Shown here: one piece after another, positions 16,580 to 24,518 of the stretch | Numbering within the stretch: the first letter of the stretch is position 1 | How the letters are laid out: each line of letters starts with the position of its first letter | Source: Gammaproteobacteria bacterium | Lineage (GTDB): Bacteria; Pseudomonadota; Gammaproteobacteria; Steroidobacterales; Steroidobacteraceae | Assembly: GCA_028293745.1 (NCBI GenBank) | Contig: JAQGOF010000156.1 | Span: 1-58,295 of the forward strand | Length of the DNA: 58,295 nucleotides | Direction of reading: 5' to 3' | Position numbers and translations under genes: made by a program | The notes under the pieces: model-generated | Told to the model about the DNA's origin: nothing | The model's input: only the letters and a program-made list of their open reading frames with translations | Databases searched by the model: none

Positions 16580-18177
16580 CAAAAGAATCCCAGCGCCTTG
16601 TCGCTGTAGCTGACCAGCACGTTCTTGGTCTGCTGGTAGTGGTCCAGCATCATCTTGTGCGTCTCGCGGCCGATACCCGATTTCTTATATCCCCCGAAGG
16701 CTGCATGTGCAGGATAGGCGTGGTAGCAGTTCGTCCATACCCGCCCCGCCTTGATACCGCGTCCGAAGCGATACGCCATGTTGATATCGCGAGTCCAGAC
16801 ACCGGAGCCCAGGCCGTACAGCGTATCGTTTGCAATCTCGAGCGCCTGCTCCGGCGTATCAAACGTGGTAACCGAGACGACCGGCCCGAAGATCTCCTCC
16901 TGGAACACACGCATCTTGTTGTGCCCCTCAAACACCGTTGGCTTGATGTAATAACCGCCCGCCATCTCGCCCGGCAGCTTGTTGGCCGAGCCTCCCGCCA
17001 ACACTTTCGCACCCTCCTTGCGGCCGATATCCAGATACGACAGTATCTTCTCGAACTGATCGTTGGAGGCTTGCGCGCCGATCTGCGTGCTCATTTCGTA
17101 GGGATCACCCTGGCGAATGCTTTCCACGCGCTTGATCGCCCGCTCCATGAACTTGTCGTAGATCGACTTCTGCACCAGCGCGCGTGACGGACAGGTACAC
17201 ACCTCACCTTGATTGAGGGCAAACATCGCGAAACCTTCGAGGGCCTTGTCCACGAACGCGTCGTCCTCGCGCATCACGTCCGCGAAGAAAATGTTAGGCG
17301 ACTTGCCACCGAGCTCCAAAGTCACCGGGATGATGTTCTCGGAAGCGTACTGCATGATGAGCCGGCCGGTCGTCGTCTCGCCCGTGAACGCGATCTTGTT
17401 GATACGCGGATTCGAGGCGAGCGGCTTGCCGGCTTCCAGGCCGAAGCCATTCACTATATTGAGCACGCCCGGCGGCAACAGGTCTTGAACGAGATCAGCC
17501 AGGACCAGGATCGACAACGGTGTCTGCTCGGCCGGCTTGAGGACTACGGCATTACCTGCGGCGAGCGCTGGAGCAAGCTTCCACGCCGCCATCAGTATCG
17601 GGAAATTCCACGGAATGATTTGACCCACGACGCCCAGTGGCTCGTGGAAGTGATAAGCGACCGTGTCATCGTCGAGCTCGCCGAGCGAACCCTCCTGTGC
17701 GCGCACACAACTTGCGAAATAGCGGAAATGATCGACTGCCAGCGGCAAGTCGGCGAGATTCGTCTCGCGGATCGGCTTGCCGTTGTCGTAAGTCTCAACG
17801 GCTGCCAGGAATGGCAGGTACTGCTCGATCCGGTCGGCGATCAAATTCAACGCACGTGCCCGTGCGGCGACGGGAGTACGGGCCCATCCATCAGCCGCGG
17901 CATGCGCGGCATCGAGCGCCCGCTCGATGTCGTCCGCCTGGGAGCGGGGAACCTGACAAATCACCTGGCCCGTGGTCGGCGATACATTGTCAAAGTAGCC
18001 ACCCTTGACGGGCGCGACCCACTTGCCGCCAATGAAATTCTCATACCGCGCGCGCAACGGAATCTTCTGCTCCAGGTTCTTCAGATGCGCGCTGAACGAC
18101 GCACTCTGGCGGATGGCCGCGCCTTGCTCTGAACCAACGCCCGGGGCCCGCGCCTGGATAGGACTTGGATTGCTCAT
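16579..18177 (-). CDS. exaC: NAD-dependent aldehyde dehydrogenase (ExaC/AcoD type)
   Basis: A 532-residue aldehyde dehydrogenase. Key residues are Glu288 in VTLELGG and catalytic Cys327 in [11 protein letters not shown], with the cofactor motifs IIPWNFP and FTGETTTGR. This active-site sequence is characteristic of the acetaldehyde dehydrogenase ExaC/AcoD group, which oxidises acetaldehyde and other short aldehydes to acids. The protein is about 25 residues longer at the N-terminus than most members, but GGAG before ATG 18177 supports this start. A -24/-12 promoter lies 33-51 bases upstream, and the divergent gene is an AcoR-like activator, so control by aldehyde or alcohol signals is likely. 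DUF779 follows in the same operon. Confidence 0.93.
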   Translation of the reverse strand: MSNPSPIQARAPGVGSEQGAAIRQSASFSAHLKNLEQKIPLRARYENFIGGKWVAPVKGGYFDNVSPTTGQVICQVPRSQADDIERALDAAHAAADGWARTPVAARARALNLIADRIEQYLPFLAAVETYDNGKPIRETNLADLPLAVDHFRYFASCVRAQEGSLGELDDDTVAYHFHEPLGVVGQIIPWNFPILMAAWKLAPALAAGNAVVLKPAEQTPLSILVLADLVQDLLPPGVLNIVNGFGLEAGKPLASNPRINKIAFTGETTTGRLIMQYASENIIPVTLELGGKSPNIFFADVMREDDAFVDKALEGFAMFALNQGEVCTCPSRALVQKSIYDKFMERAIKRVESIRQGDPYEMSTQIGAQASNDQFEKILSYLDIGRKEGAKVLAGGSANKLPGEMAGGYYIKPTVFEGHNKMRVFQEEIFGPVVSVTTFDTPEQALEIANDTLYGLGSGVWTRDINMAYRFGRGIKAGRVWTNCYHAYPAHAAFGGYKKSGIGRETHKMMLDHYQQTKNVLVSYSDKALGFF

Positions 18178-18209
18178 CTGCGATCTCCTGCGTTCGACGT
18201 GCGCACGTC

Positions 18210-18228
18210 AAAGCAAAGGCCATACCAA
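18210..18228 (-). promoter_or_regulatory. Sigma-54 (-24/-12) promoter of the aldehyde dehydrogenase operon
   Basis: On the minus strand the sequence TTGGTATGGCCTTTGCTTT matches the RpoN consensus TTGGCACG-N4-TTGCW, with the invariant GG and GC exactly ten bases apart. Transcription should start near 18201, about 24 bases before the ATG. The divergent gene encodes a sigma-54 activator with a GAFTGA loop, which supports the call. Confidence 0.8.
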
Positions 18229-18268
18229 TCGGTGCAAGCCGCAATGAGGGCCGCAAGACCGTTGCTTC

Positions 18269-18308
18269 GTGTCATATCCGGTACATATGTCAGCCGGGAC
18301 CTTGACAC
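18269..18308. promoter_or_regulatory. Candidate upstream activator site for the AcoR-like regulator
   Basis: GTGTCA at 18269-18274 and TGACAC at 18303-18308 form an inverted pair, with an inner ATATGTCA at 18285-18292. The block lies 41-80 bases upstream of the -24 element on the dehydrogenase side and 47-86 bases before the regulator ATG. This is where a sigma-54 enhancer-binding protein could sit. Confidence 0.4.
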
Positions 18309-18354
18309 AGTTCCCGCGCAGCGGTTTAAAGGCAGGCGTGCTGAGGGGGGACCG

Positions 18355-20379
18355 ATGGTTATCCGAGTCGATCGACGCACTTCATCCAAAAGCGCTTCAC
18401 TGCTGCCCGCCGAGCCCGGCCCCCACGCGGATCTGGTCGTTCGCGTTGCCAGCCGCGGACTGGCAGACGACTGCATTGCCGCCGCGTTAGCGCCGACGGT
18501 CGGCATCTCGTGGCAGCGCTGCCTGAACGAATTCAAGCTCGATCCGGCCCTTGAGTATCCGCCTACCGTACTCGATGAGAGGCGCATCAAGGACCTGCAG
18601 ACGGAACACGACGAGTTGGTCCAGATCGCGCGGGCGGAGATGGACTCGCTGTACGAGCAGATTTCGGGCTCGGGCTACGCACTACTGTTGGCTGACACCT
18701 CCGGTGTCATTCTGTGCGAGAAGATCGATCCGTCCCTCAGGCGGATGTTCATCCAAGCGGGTTTGATCGTCGGGGCCGAATGGAGCGAGAAACGTGAAGG
18801 GACCAACGGCATAGGCACCTGCGCAGCCGAGTCGCGTCCGATCACGATTCACCAGTCAGATCACTTCCGATCACGGCACATCGGCTTGTCCTGCTCCGCA
18901 GCGCCTATTCACGATCCGTATGGGCGCGTCATCGCAGTCCTCGATGCATCCAGTGTCAGTGCGGAAGGCAGCCGCGAAGCGCAGATGCACACCGTTGCGC
19001 TGGTGAACAGCTCGGCACGCCTCATCGAGAAGTGCTTGTTTCTGCGCCGGCACCAGGGCGATGCGATGTTGCGCTTCCACCATCGCCCCGAGTTTGTCGA
19101 TTTGCTGCACGACGGCGCAATGGCGGTGTCCGCCGACGGAACCATTGTGGCCACCGACATGACCGGGCTGAGGTTGCTCGGAGCGAAAGAGCACAAGGAT
19201 CTCGTCGGCCGCTCCATCGCCGATATCTTCGACACCACCTTCGATGAACTGCTGGCAACGACATCCTCCAGCCGGCGGGCGATGTGGGAGCTGCGCGACA
19301 ATCTGCACGGGCGTCGTTACTTCGCCAGTCTGGTTGGCGCTGGACAACACAACAGCCGCTCACGTGTTGAGCCGACGATCTCCGCCCGGACGATTATTCG
19401 CGTGGCGGGCTTCAAGACGGACTCGATCCTGACACTCCAGGATCTCGCCGGCGACGATCCTGTGATGCTGCGCAACATGCGCAACGCTCAGCGCGTAGCA
19501 GACTGCGCCGTCTCCGTGTTGATTCGGGGCCCGACCGGATCAGGAAAGGAGGCGTTTGCAAAGGCCCTTCACCTGGCGAGCAACCGCGCCGGCCGGCCAT
19601 TCGTGGCCGTGAACTGTGCCGCGATACCGGAGACGCTGATCGAGAGCGAGCTGTTCGGTTACACCGCCGGCGCCTTTACGGGGGCGCGTCGGGAGGGAAT
19701 GCGTGGCCGCATCGTCCAGTCCTCGGGCGGCACACTGTTTCTGGACGAAATCGGTGACATGCCGCTGAGCCTGCAGACACGCCTGCTGCGCGTGCTGGAA
19801 GAACAGGAAGTCACCCCTCTCGGCAGCGAGAGCTCCATCAAGGTGGACCTGCGAGTCATTTGCGCTTCTCACCGAAATCTGCGGGAGCTGCTTGCGCGCG
19901 GTATGTTCCGTGAGGACCTCTACTACCGGCTGAACGGCATTACGCTCGAACTACCTGCTCTCGCGGCTCGCCGGGACAAAGAGGCCCTGATCCGCAAGTG
20001 CATTGCCAGCGAGGTCGCTATCGGCCGGGCAGCTTCCATCGAAGGCGCAGCTCTCGAGCGGTTGGCTTCTTACAATTGGCCCGGCAATGTCCGCGAGTTG
20101 CGTAACACGATCCGAACCGCGCTCGCCATCTGCGAACAGAACGTTGTCCGCCTGGGTGATCTGCCGCCGGAGATCGGGCAGCCCGGCCGGTATCTGCAAA
20201 GACCCGGCACATCGGCGGATCAGGACGTTTCGCTGGAGGGGGCCGAGCGCGAGGCATTGCTGCGGGTCATCGAGAAGAATGACTGGGTGATGAGTCACGT
20301 CGCCGCGCAGCTCGGAATCAGCCGCAACACCCTCTATCGCAAGATCAAGCGCCACCGTATCCCGCTCGCGCGCAACTGA
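18355..20379 (+). CDS. acoR: Sigma-54-dependent activator (AcoR-like)
   Basis: A 674-residue enhancer-binding protein. ATG 18355 follows a GAGGGGGG at proper spacing; the open frame before it is leader sequence. Order: N-terminal GAF-like sensor (about 50-240, including the GTNGIGTCAAE block typical of AcoR-group regulators), a PAS-like region (about 250-340), the AAA+ domain with Walker A GPTGSGKEAF, the sigma-54-contacting GAFTGA loop and Walker B GGTLFLDEIGD, and a C-terminal Fis-type helix-turn-helix (AAQLGISRNTLYRKIKRH). AcoR-type regulators respond to acetoin, alcohols or aldehydes. The divergent aldehyde dehydrogenase with its -24/-12 promoter is the obvious target. Confidence 0.92.
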   Translation: MVIRVDRRTSSKSASLLPAEPGPHADLVVRVASRGLADDCIAAALAPTVGISWQRCLNEFKLDPALEYPPTVLDERRIKDLQTEHDELVQIARAEMDSLYEQISGSGYALLLADTSGVILCEKIDPSLRRMFIQAGLIVGAEWSEKREGTNGIGTCAAESRPITIHQSDHFRSRHIGLSCSAAPIHDPYGRVIAVLDASSVSAEGSREAQMHTVALVNSSARLIEKCLFLRRHQGDAMLRFHHRPEFVDLLHDGAMAVSADGTIVATDMTGLRLLGAKEHKDLVGRSIADIFDTTFDELLATTSSSRRAMWELRDNLHGRRYFASLVGAGQHNSRSRVEPTISARTIIRVAGFKTDSILTLQDLAGDDPVMLRNMRNAQRVADCAVSVLIRGPTGSGKEAFAKALHLASNRAGRPFVAVNCAAIPETLIESELFGYTAGAFTGARREGMRGRIVQSSGGTLFLDEIGDMPLSLQTRLLRVLEEQEVTPLGSESSIKVDLRVICASHRNLRELLARGMFREDLYYRLNGITLELPALAARRDKEALIRKCIASEVAIGRAASIEGAALERLASYNWPGNVRELRNTIRTALAICEQNVVRLGDLPPEIGQPGRYLQRPGTSADQDVSLEGAEREALLRVIEKNDWVMSHVAAQLGISRNTLYRKIKRHRIPLARN

Positions 20380-20440
20380 AGAAAAACACCGGAACTTGCG
20401 GTATCGTTCTCTTTAGTTGTGAACGCACCAGGAGCGGACG

Positions 20441-20545
20441 ATGAGCAAGGGCATGGATAAGAAGAGAGAGGCCAAGAAGAAGTCGACCAGGACGCCGGAT
20501 GAGAAGCGCGCCCTGAAGCGCGAGAAGAAAGCAGCAAAGCGCTAA
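20441..20545 (+). CDS. 34-residue Lys/Arg-rich protein
   Basis: ATG 20441 is preceded by AGGAG at seven bases and opens a 35-codon frame ending in TAA. The product starts MSKGMDKKREAKKKSTRTPD and then has EKRALKREKKAAKR; about half its residues are Lys or Arg. Similar tiny basic proteins with an MSKG(M/Q) start and a KTxxEKR-like centre occur in many proteobacteria without a known role. The strong ribosome-binding site and biased composition argue for a real gene. Nucleic-acid or ribosome binding would be a natural guess only. Confidence 0.7.
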   Translation: MSKGMDKKREAKKKSTRTPDEKRALKREKKAAKR

Positions 20546-20614
20546 ATCGAATGCGGGTGCCCCAGGGCGCCTGGCAGCCCTGGGGCTACGAGCACGCCCC
20601 GCCGGTTTGCCGCA

Positions 20615-20991
20615 CTAGGGCTGCGCATTGAATGCCTCGTGGTACGAGACAACGCCGCGCGGGCGGGATGATCCGAATGAGATAGCTTGAAAGTATTCAG
20701 GCGGAACATCTGGAAAGACAAGGTTCGGATCGGGCTGGAAGCCAAAGCGGCTGTAGTAGGGAGGCTCTCCAACCACTACACAGCCAGTCGCCCCCCGCTC
20801 ACGAAGGATGCGTAGAGCTTCGCTCACCAGGCGCGATCCCACCCCGCGACGCTGGTGCTCCGGGATCACTGCAATCGGACCGAGGCCGAACCAACCCGGG
20901 CTGTATGTGGCGCATTCAGAAACGCGGCAGCCGTCACAGCCTCGATTGCCGGGACATCAGCCCCGGTCTCGTTTCTGATCTGCACGCTCAT
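20615..20991 (-). pseudogene. GNAT acetyltransferase (YhbS-like), broken by internal deletion and frameshift
   Basis: The N-terminus starts at ATG 20991 (MSVQIRNETGADVPAIEAVT, then AAAFLNAPHT) and stops after 42 codons at a TGA. A second frame begins around 20903 with PGWFGLGPIAVIPEHQRRGV and runs to the stop at 20615, including the acetyl-CoA loop (HQRRGVGSR) and the YYSRFGFQP signature of COG3153 acetyltransferases. About 35-40 residues that normally join the two (the beta2-beta3 region) are missing at the junction near 20897-20903, and the frame changes there. A downstream GTG at 20869 could give an 84-residue fragment lacking the N-terminal half of the fold, unlikely to be active. Confidence 0.82.
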
Positions 20992-21030
20992 CGGAGTGAC
21001 TTTCCCGACCCGCCCATCGTCGAACGCTAC

Positions 21031-22488
21031 CTAAGGCACCTGCACCTGAACAATCGCGCCCGGATGCGCCGCAGACCCGGACGCAATGACCAGGTAGCGC
21101 CGCATCGTAGATGCCTTCACCTCTACGATCTGCCGGATCGGCCCAATGGCGTTGACGATCGCGGACCCCGCCGGATTCGTCATGAACGAAGCGAGTGGCT
21201 GGAGCGCGCCCCCGCCATCTGGCTGATCCGCCAGGGCAAGTAGATACGGCTGCCTCGGCTGCAGGCCGGTCGCCGATACCTGCAGGACCTGCAGCAAACC
21301 CTGATCAAACAAAGCGACGCTGCTCGGCGCCGATGCAGAGCTTACGGCCGGCCCACCTTCCTGCGGTGGGGCCAGGGCCAGATGCGCTACCTCACCCGCG
21401 ACACCGAGCGGCTGGAGGCCTTCGGCGCCACTGCCTTGTGGAACTGCATTCGGGACATAGTTGACAGCTTGCGGCGCCTGTCCGATCGGCACTTCGGCGA
21501 CCACCTTGTTGGTCAGCGTATCGATTGCCGTCAGACTGTCAGCATTCTCGAGGCCGACGTAGACGCGCTTTCCGTCGCCTGACGGCCAGATGCCATGCGG
21601 CAGCTTGCCGACCGGAATGGTCGCGACCGGTGTGGCATCCGGTACCCGGAATACCTTCACCACGTTCAGGCCGCCAACCGTCACGTACGCGAACAGACCC
21701 TTGCTGTTGCGGGCAAAGTTGACGTGATTGGTGATCGGCCCGGTGTCGAGGGTCTTGAGCACGGCAAAAGGTGGGTGAGCATCGAATACCATTACCTTGC
21801 CGACATCCTTCAACGTCAGCCAGACCTGCCTGCCGTCCGGCGCTGCCGCAATGTTGGGGCAGAAAGGGCTGACCTGGGCAACGTGTCCGACGATCTGGTG
21901 GTCAGCGACCGTCACCACGACAGTCTCAGGATTGAACGACGAACAGATGTAGCCGTATTTGCCGTCCGGGGAAAATATCTGCATGCCCGGGCCACCCGGC
22001 ACGACGATGCGAGTCTTCTCGGCATAGGTGCGCGGATCCAGGACGGAGATGTAATTCTCGCCACGGACAGTGACCCACACTTCGTCGCCATTCGGCGTGA
22101 AGAAGGCTTCGTGGGGAGATCGGCCCACGTACGTGATGTGTTTGATCGCGTTCGTGGCAGTGTCGATGAATGCAACCGAGTTTGAGCCGATCGACACCAC
22201 GGCGAGCGTGTGATGGTCGGGCGAGAACCCCATTCCGTGGACGAGGAGCTGCCCGCGGTACAGCGGGCTGAAATTGCCGGGAGACATATCGCCGAGGCGG
22301 ATGACGCCCAGCAGCGTGTTGTCAGCGGGATCAGTCACCGAGACGGTGTTGGAAAACTGTTCGGCCGCATAGACGCGGTCGCGGTGGCTGATGGGAATGT
22401 CGGGCGCAGAGTAAGCCTCGGGAGCCTGACCCGCCCACGCGGCGGCGATTCCTGAGGCCAGCAGCAGCGCGAATGACAAAACCTTCAT
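21031..22488 (-). CDS. Exported YncE-like beta-propeller protein
   Basis: A 485-residue protein with a signal peptide (1-19, ending AAAWA). Repeats about 40-45 residues long (for example SNTVSVTDPADNTLLGVIRL, NSVAFIDTATNAIKHITYVG, DSLTAIDTLTNKVVAEVPIG) are YVTN/YncE-type beta-propeller blades, about seven in number up to residue 345. The last 140 residues form a separate domain rich in Ala and Val. The ATG overlaps the stop of the DUF305 gene by four bases, so they form an operon. Such propellers are periplasmic binding or scaffold proteins; some relatives are linked to metal or redox enzymes. Ligand not known. Confidence 0.85.
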   Translation of the reverse strand: MKVLSFALLLASGIAAAWAGQAPEAYSAPDIPISHRDRVYAAEQFSNTVSVTDPADNTLLGVIRLGDMSPGNFSPLYRGQLLVHGMGFSPDHHTLAVVSIGSNSVAFIDTATNAIKHITYVGRSPHEAFFTPNGDEVWVTVRGENYISVLDPRTYAEKTRIVVPGGPGMQIFSPDGKYGYICSSFNPETVVVTVADHQIVGHVAQVSPFCPNIAAAPDGRQVWLTLKDVGKVMVFDAHPPFAVLKTLDTGPITNHVNFARNSKGLFAYVTVGGLNVVKVFRVPDATPVATIPVGKLPHGIWPSGDGKRVYVGLENADSLTAIDTLTNKVVAEVPIGQAPQAVNYVPNAVPQGSGAEGLQPLGVAGEVAHLALAPPQEGGPAVSSASAPSSVALFDQGLLQVLQVSATGLQPRQPYLLALADQPDGGGALQPLASFMTNPAGSAIVNAIGPIRQIVEVKASTMRRYLVIASGSAAHPGAIVQVQVP

Positions 22489-22862
22489 TTCCGGGACTCC
22501 TGCCCTATTGCCAGCCGCATCGCGGCAATTTCCTGGGTCTGATCAACGATGATTTCCTGCGCGATCCGTCGCAACTGCTCGTTGTGCCCGTGGCGCAGCT
22601 CTGCCTGGGCCATCTCGATCGCGCCCTGGTGATGCGGGACCATGGTCGCGACAAAGTCCTTGTCAACATCCCCCGAGGGCTTGACGGCCATGGCTGCCAT
22701 CATCTTCGACATGGCGGCTTCGTTCTCCGCCAGGAAGGCGCCCTCGTCATTAATCGCAGCGTACACCCAGGTTGAAGCGAGAATTGCCATTGTCAACGTA
22801 GTGCCCAGAATGATGACCAGCAGCGCCATCCACGGGCGCTTTCGGTAACCCCACAAATCCAT
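22485..22862 (-). CDS. DUF305 membrane-anchored protein
   Basis: A 125-residue protein with one N-terminal transmembrane helix (about 11-36) and a periplasmic four-helix-type DUF305 domain. The family signature MVPHHQGAIEMA is at 74-85, with His77 and His78 as likely metal ligands. DUF305 proteins are often found near copper-handling or cytochrome genes. It is translationally coupled (ATGA) to the beta-propeller gene. A role in periplasmic metal handling is inferred. Confidence 0.88.
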   Translation of the reverse strand: MDLWGYRKRPWMALLVIILGTTLTMAILASTWVYAAINDEGAFLAENEAAMSKMMAAMAVKPSGDVDKDFVATMVPHHQGAIEMAQAELRHGHNEQLRRIAQEIIVDQTQEIAAMRLAIGQESRK

Positions 22863-22984
22863 TCGGCCTCCAGTTGCGGCGGTCGCACCCGACGCACTCC
22901 TATGACCGCGCGACAGTATCGTTTATTTCAGTGCCGGCCGAAGCTGTCTGCGAATGGCTACCGTCAAGCGCTGTATGACAACCT

Positions 22985-23848
22985 TCACGACGCAGGAAAC
23001 TCCGGCAAGTCAGCAGGCGCAGAATAGTCTGTTGACAGGCTCACTGCTCGCCAGCGCAGATCGGCCGCGGCTCGAGCAGATTCGGTCTGTTCCGCGAAGT
23101 GGAGCGCATCACCACCGAGGAGCAGGTGAACCGGCGGACTGTCGTGATGCGCCAACCTCACCACGACAGCCGCGACCTTCGCGGGATCTCCGGCTTCGTG
23201 CCCGACATACTGGCGCAGCCTCTGCAGCGTGGCGCCGACACTGGGCTCGTAATCCGCCAGCATGTTGGGGATCTCGCGCCGGGCTTCCGCTCCCCAACCC
23301 GTCCGCATGCCGCCCGGCTCGAGCGCCGTTACCTTGATTCCGAGATGACTCACTTCCTTGCTCAACACTTCGGTAAAACCACCCACTGCCCATTTTGCGG
23401 CCTGATAGGCACTGAGCCCGGGCGTGCCCACGCGCCCGCCAACCGAAGAGATGTGGATGATATGCCCTGACTTCTGCTTGCGCAGGATCGGCAGAGCCGC
23501 GCGAGTCACATTGACCACACCGTAGAAGTTCGTGTCGATCTGCGAGCGGAAGTCCTCCATATCGGCCTGCTCGAAAGGCACCATGTGGCCGAATCCCGCA
23601 TTGTTGACGAGCACGTCGAGCCGCCCGAAGGCATCGAGCGCAACCTTGACAGCGGCCTGTGCGGCAACCGGATCGATGACATCCAGCGCCACGGTGCGAA
23701 TCTGCTCGCCATGCTGCTCGAGCAGCTCAGCCAGCTGCCGCGGATCGCGAGCCGCCGCAACCACACGGTCACCCGCGCCCAACGCAGCCTTCACGATATC
23801 GCGGCCCAGGCCACGACCACTTCCAGTAACCAGCCAGACTTTCGACAT
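22985..23848 (-). CDS. Short-chain dehydrogenase/reductase
   Basis: A 287-residue classical SDR. ATG 23848 is preceded by AGGAGG at four bases. Motifs: cofactor-binding TGSGRGLGRD near 8-17, NNAG, the catalytic Ser in HISSVGG, and YQAAK as the active-site Tyr-xxx-Lys. LEPGGMRTGWG follows the active site. Substrate is unknown. A TGAGTG-CC-CACTCA palindrome sits 44-57 bases upstream, and the next gene upstream encodes a TetR regulator, so repression by that TetR is likely. Confidence 0.9.
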   Translation of the reverse strand: MSKVWLVTGSGRGLGRDIVKAALGAGDRVVAAARDPRQLAELLEQHGEQIRTVALDVIDPVAAQAAVKVALDAFGRLDVLVNNAGFGHMVPFEQADMEDFRSQIDTNFYGVVNVTRAALPILRKQKSGHIIHISSVGGRVGTPGLSAYQAAKWAVGGFTEVLSKEVSHLGIKVTALEPGGMRTGWGAEARREIPNMLADYEPSVGATLQRLRQYVGHEAGDPAKVAAVVVRLAHHDSPPVHLLLGGDALHFAEQTESARAAADLRWRAVSLSTDYSAPADLPEFPAS

Positions 23849-23891
23849 ATGCCCTCCTAAGCAGGCATTCGCCGCCTGCCCCCGGTATATA

Positions 23892-23905
23892 TGAGTGCCC
23901 ACTCA
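23892..23905. promoter_or_regulatory. TetR-type operator upstream of the SDR gene
   Basis: TGAGTG-CC-CACTCA is a perfect 6-bp inverted repeat with a 2-base centre. A further CACTCAT follows directly, so ATGAGTG also pairs with a shifted arm. It lies 44 bases upstream of the SDR ATG, just downstream of the TetR stop. TGAGTG-type palindromes are common TetR operators in proteobacteria. Confidence 0.65.
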
Positions 23906-23935
23906 CTCATTCAAGGGCGACACGAAAATCGGTGG

Positions 23936-24514
23936 CTATTTGGGTCCCAGTGCGTTCCAGAAAGCCTCGAAGCCAGCCCGGCTGTACTGCTCGAGGCGGG
24001 GTGGGTCACGGGATATGAAGTCCATCGTCGTCTCGGCGATTGCACCCAGGAGGGATCCCACGAAAGGAGCCGGTTGCTGGCGCAGGACCTTCGAACCGAC
24101 GCACCGGCTCAGGAACGCATTGAGCTCGGTAAAACCGACCATGCCCGCAGCTTTGCTCTGCTCCGTCACCCGCTCCGATACCCCCAACTGAGCCAACACT
24201 TTGCGCTTCTGGGGATGGGCAACCCCCCAGCTCACGTACCGTGTCCACGCCTGCTGGGCCGCGCTCTTCGCACTCTTTGTCGTCGCTGTGAGAGCGTCCG
24301 GCACCATGACCTCCCGCAACTCGGATTTGAGCTGAAGATACAGCTCATTGAGGAGCTCGTCCTTGTTGTTGAAGTAGGTGAACAACGTCCCCTCCGCGAC
24401 CCCTGCTAGCTTGGCAATTCTCGCAGTCGGGGCGCTGACGCCATCGACTGCGATCACCTGTGTGGCAGCATTGAGGATTGCGTTGCGTTTGTCTTCACTT
24501 CGGGGTCGAGCCAT
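23936..24514 (-). CDS. TetR family regulator
   Basis: A 192-residue repressor with an N-terminal TetR helix-turn-helix (about 8-55; ILNAATQVIAVDG, APTARIAKLAGVAEGTLFTY, FNNKDELLNELY). The C-terminal ligand domain has no specific motif I can name. It starts four bases after the kup stop, so it may be read from the kup transcript, and it is followed by an SDR gene with a TetR-like operator. The SDR is the likely target. Ligand unknown. Confidence 0.9.
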   Translation of the reverse strand: MARPRSEDKRNAILNAATQVIAVDGVSAPTARIAKLAGVAEGTLFTYFNNKDELLNELYLQLKSELREVMVPDALTATTKSAKSAAQQAWTRYVSWGVAHPQKRKVLAQLGVSERVTEQSKAAGMVGFTELNAFLSRCVGSKVLRQQPAPFVGSLLGAIAETTMDFISRDPPRLEQYSRAGFEAFWNALGPK

Positions 24515-24518
24515 GGAG

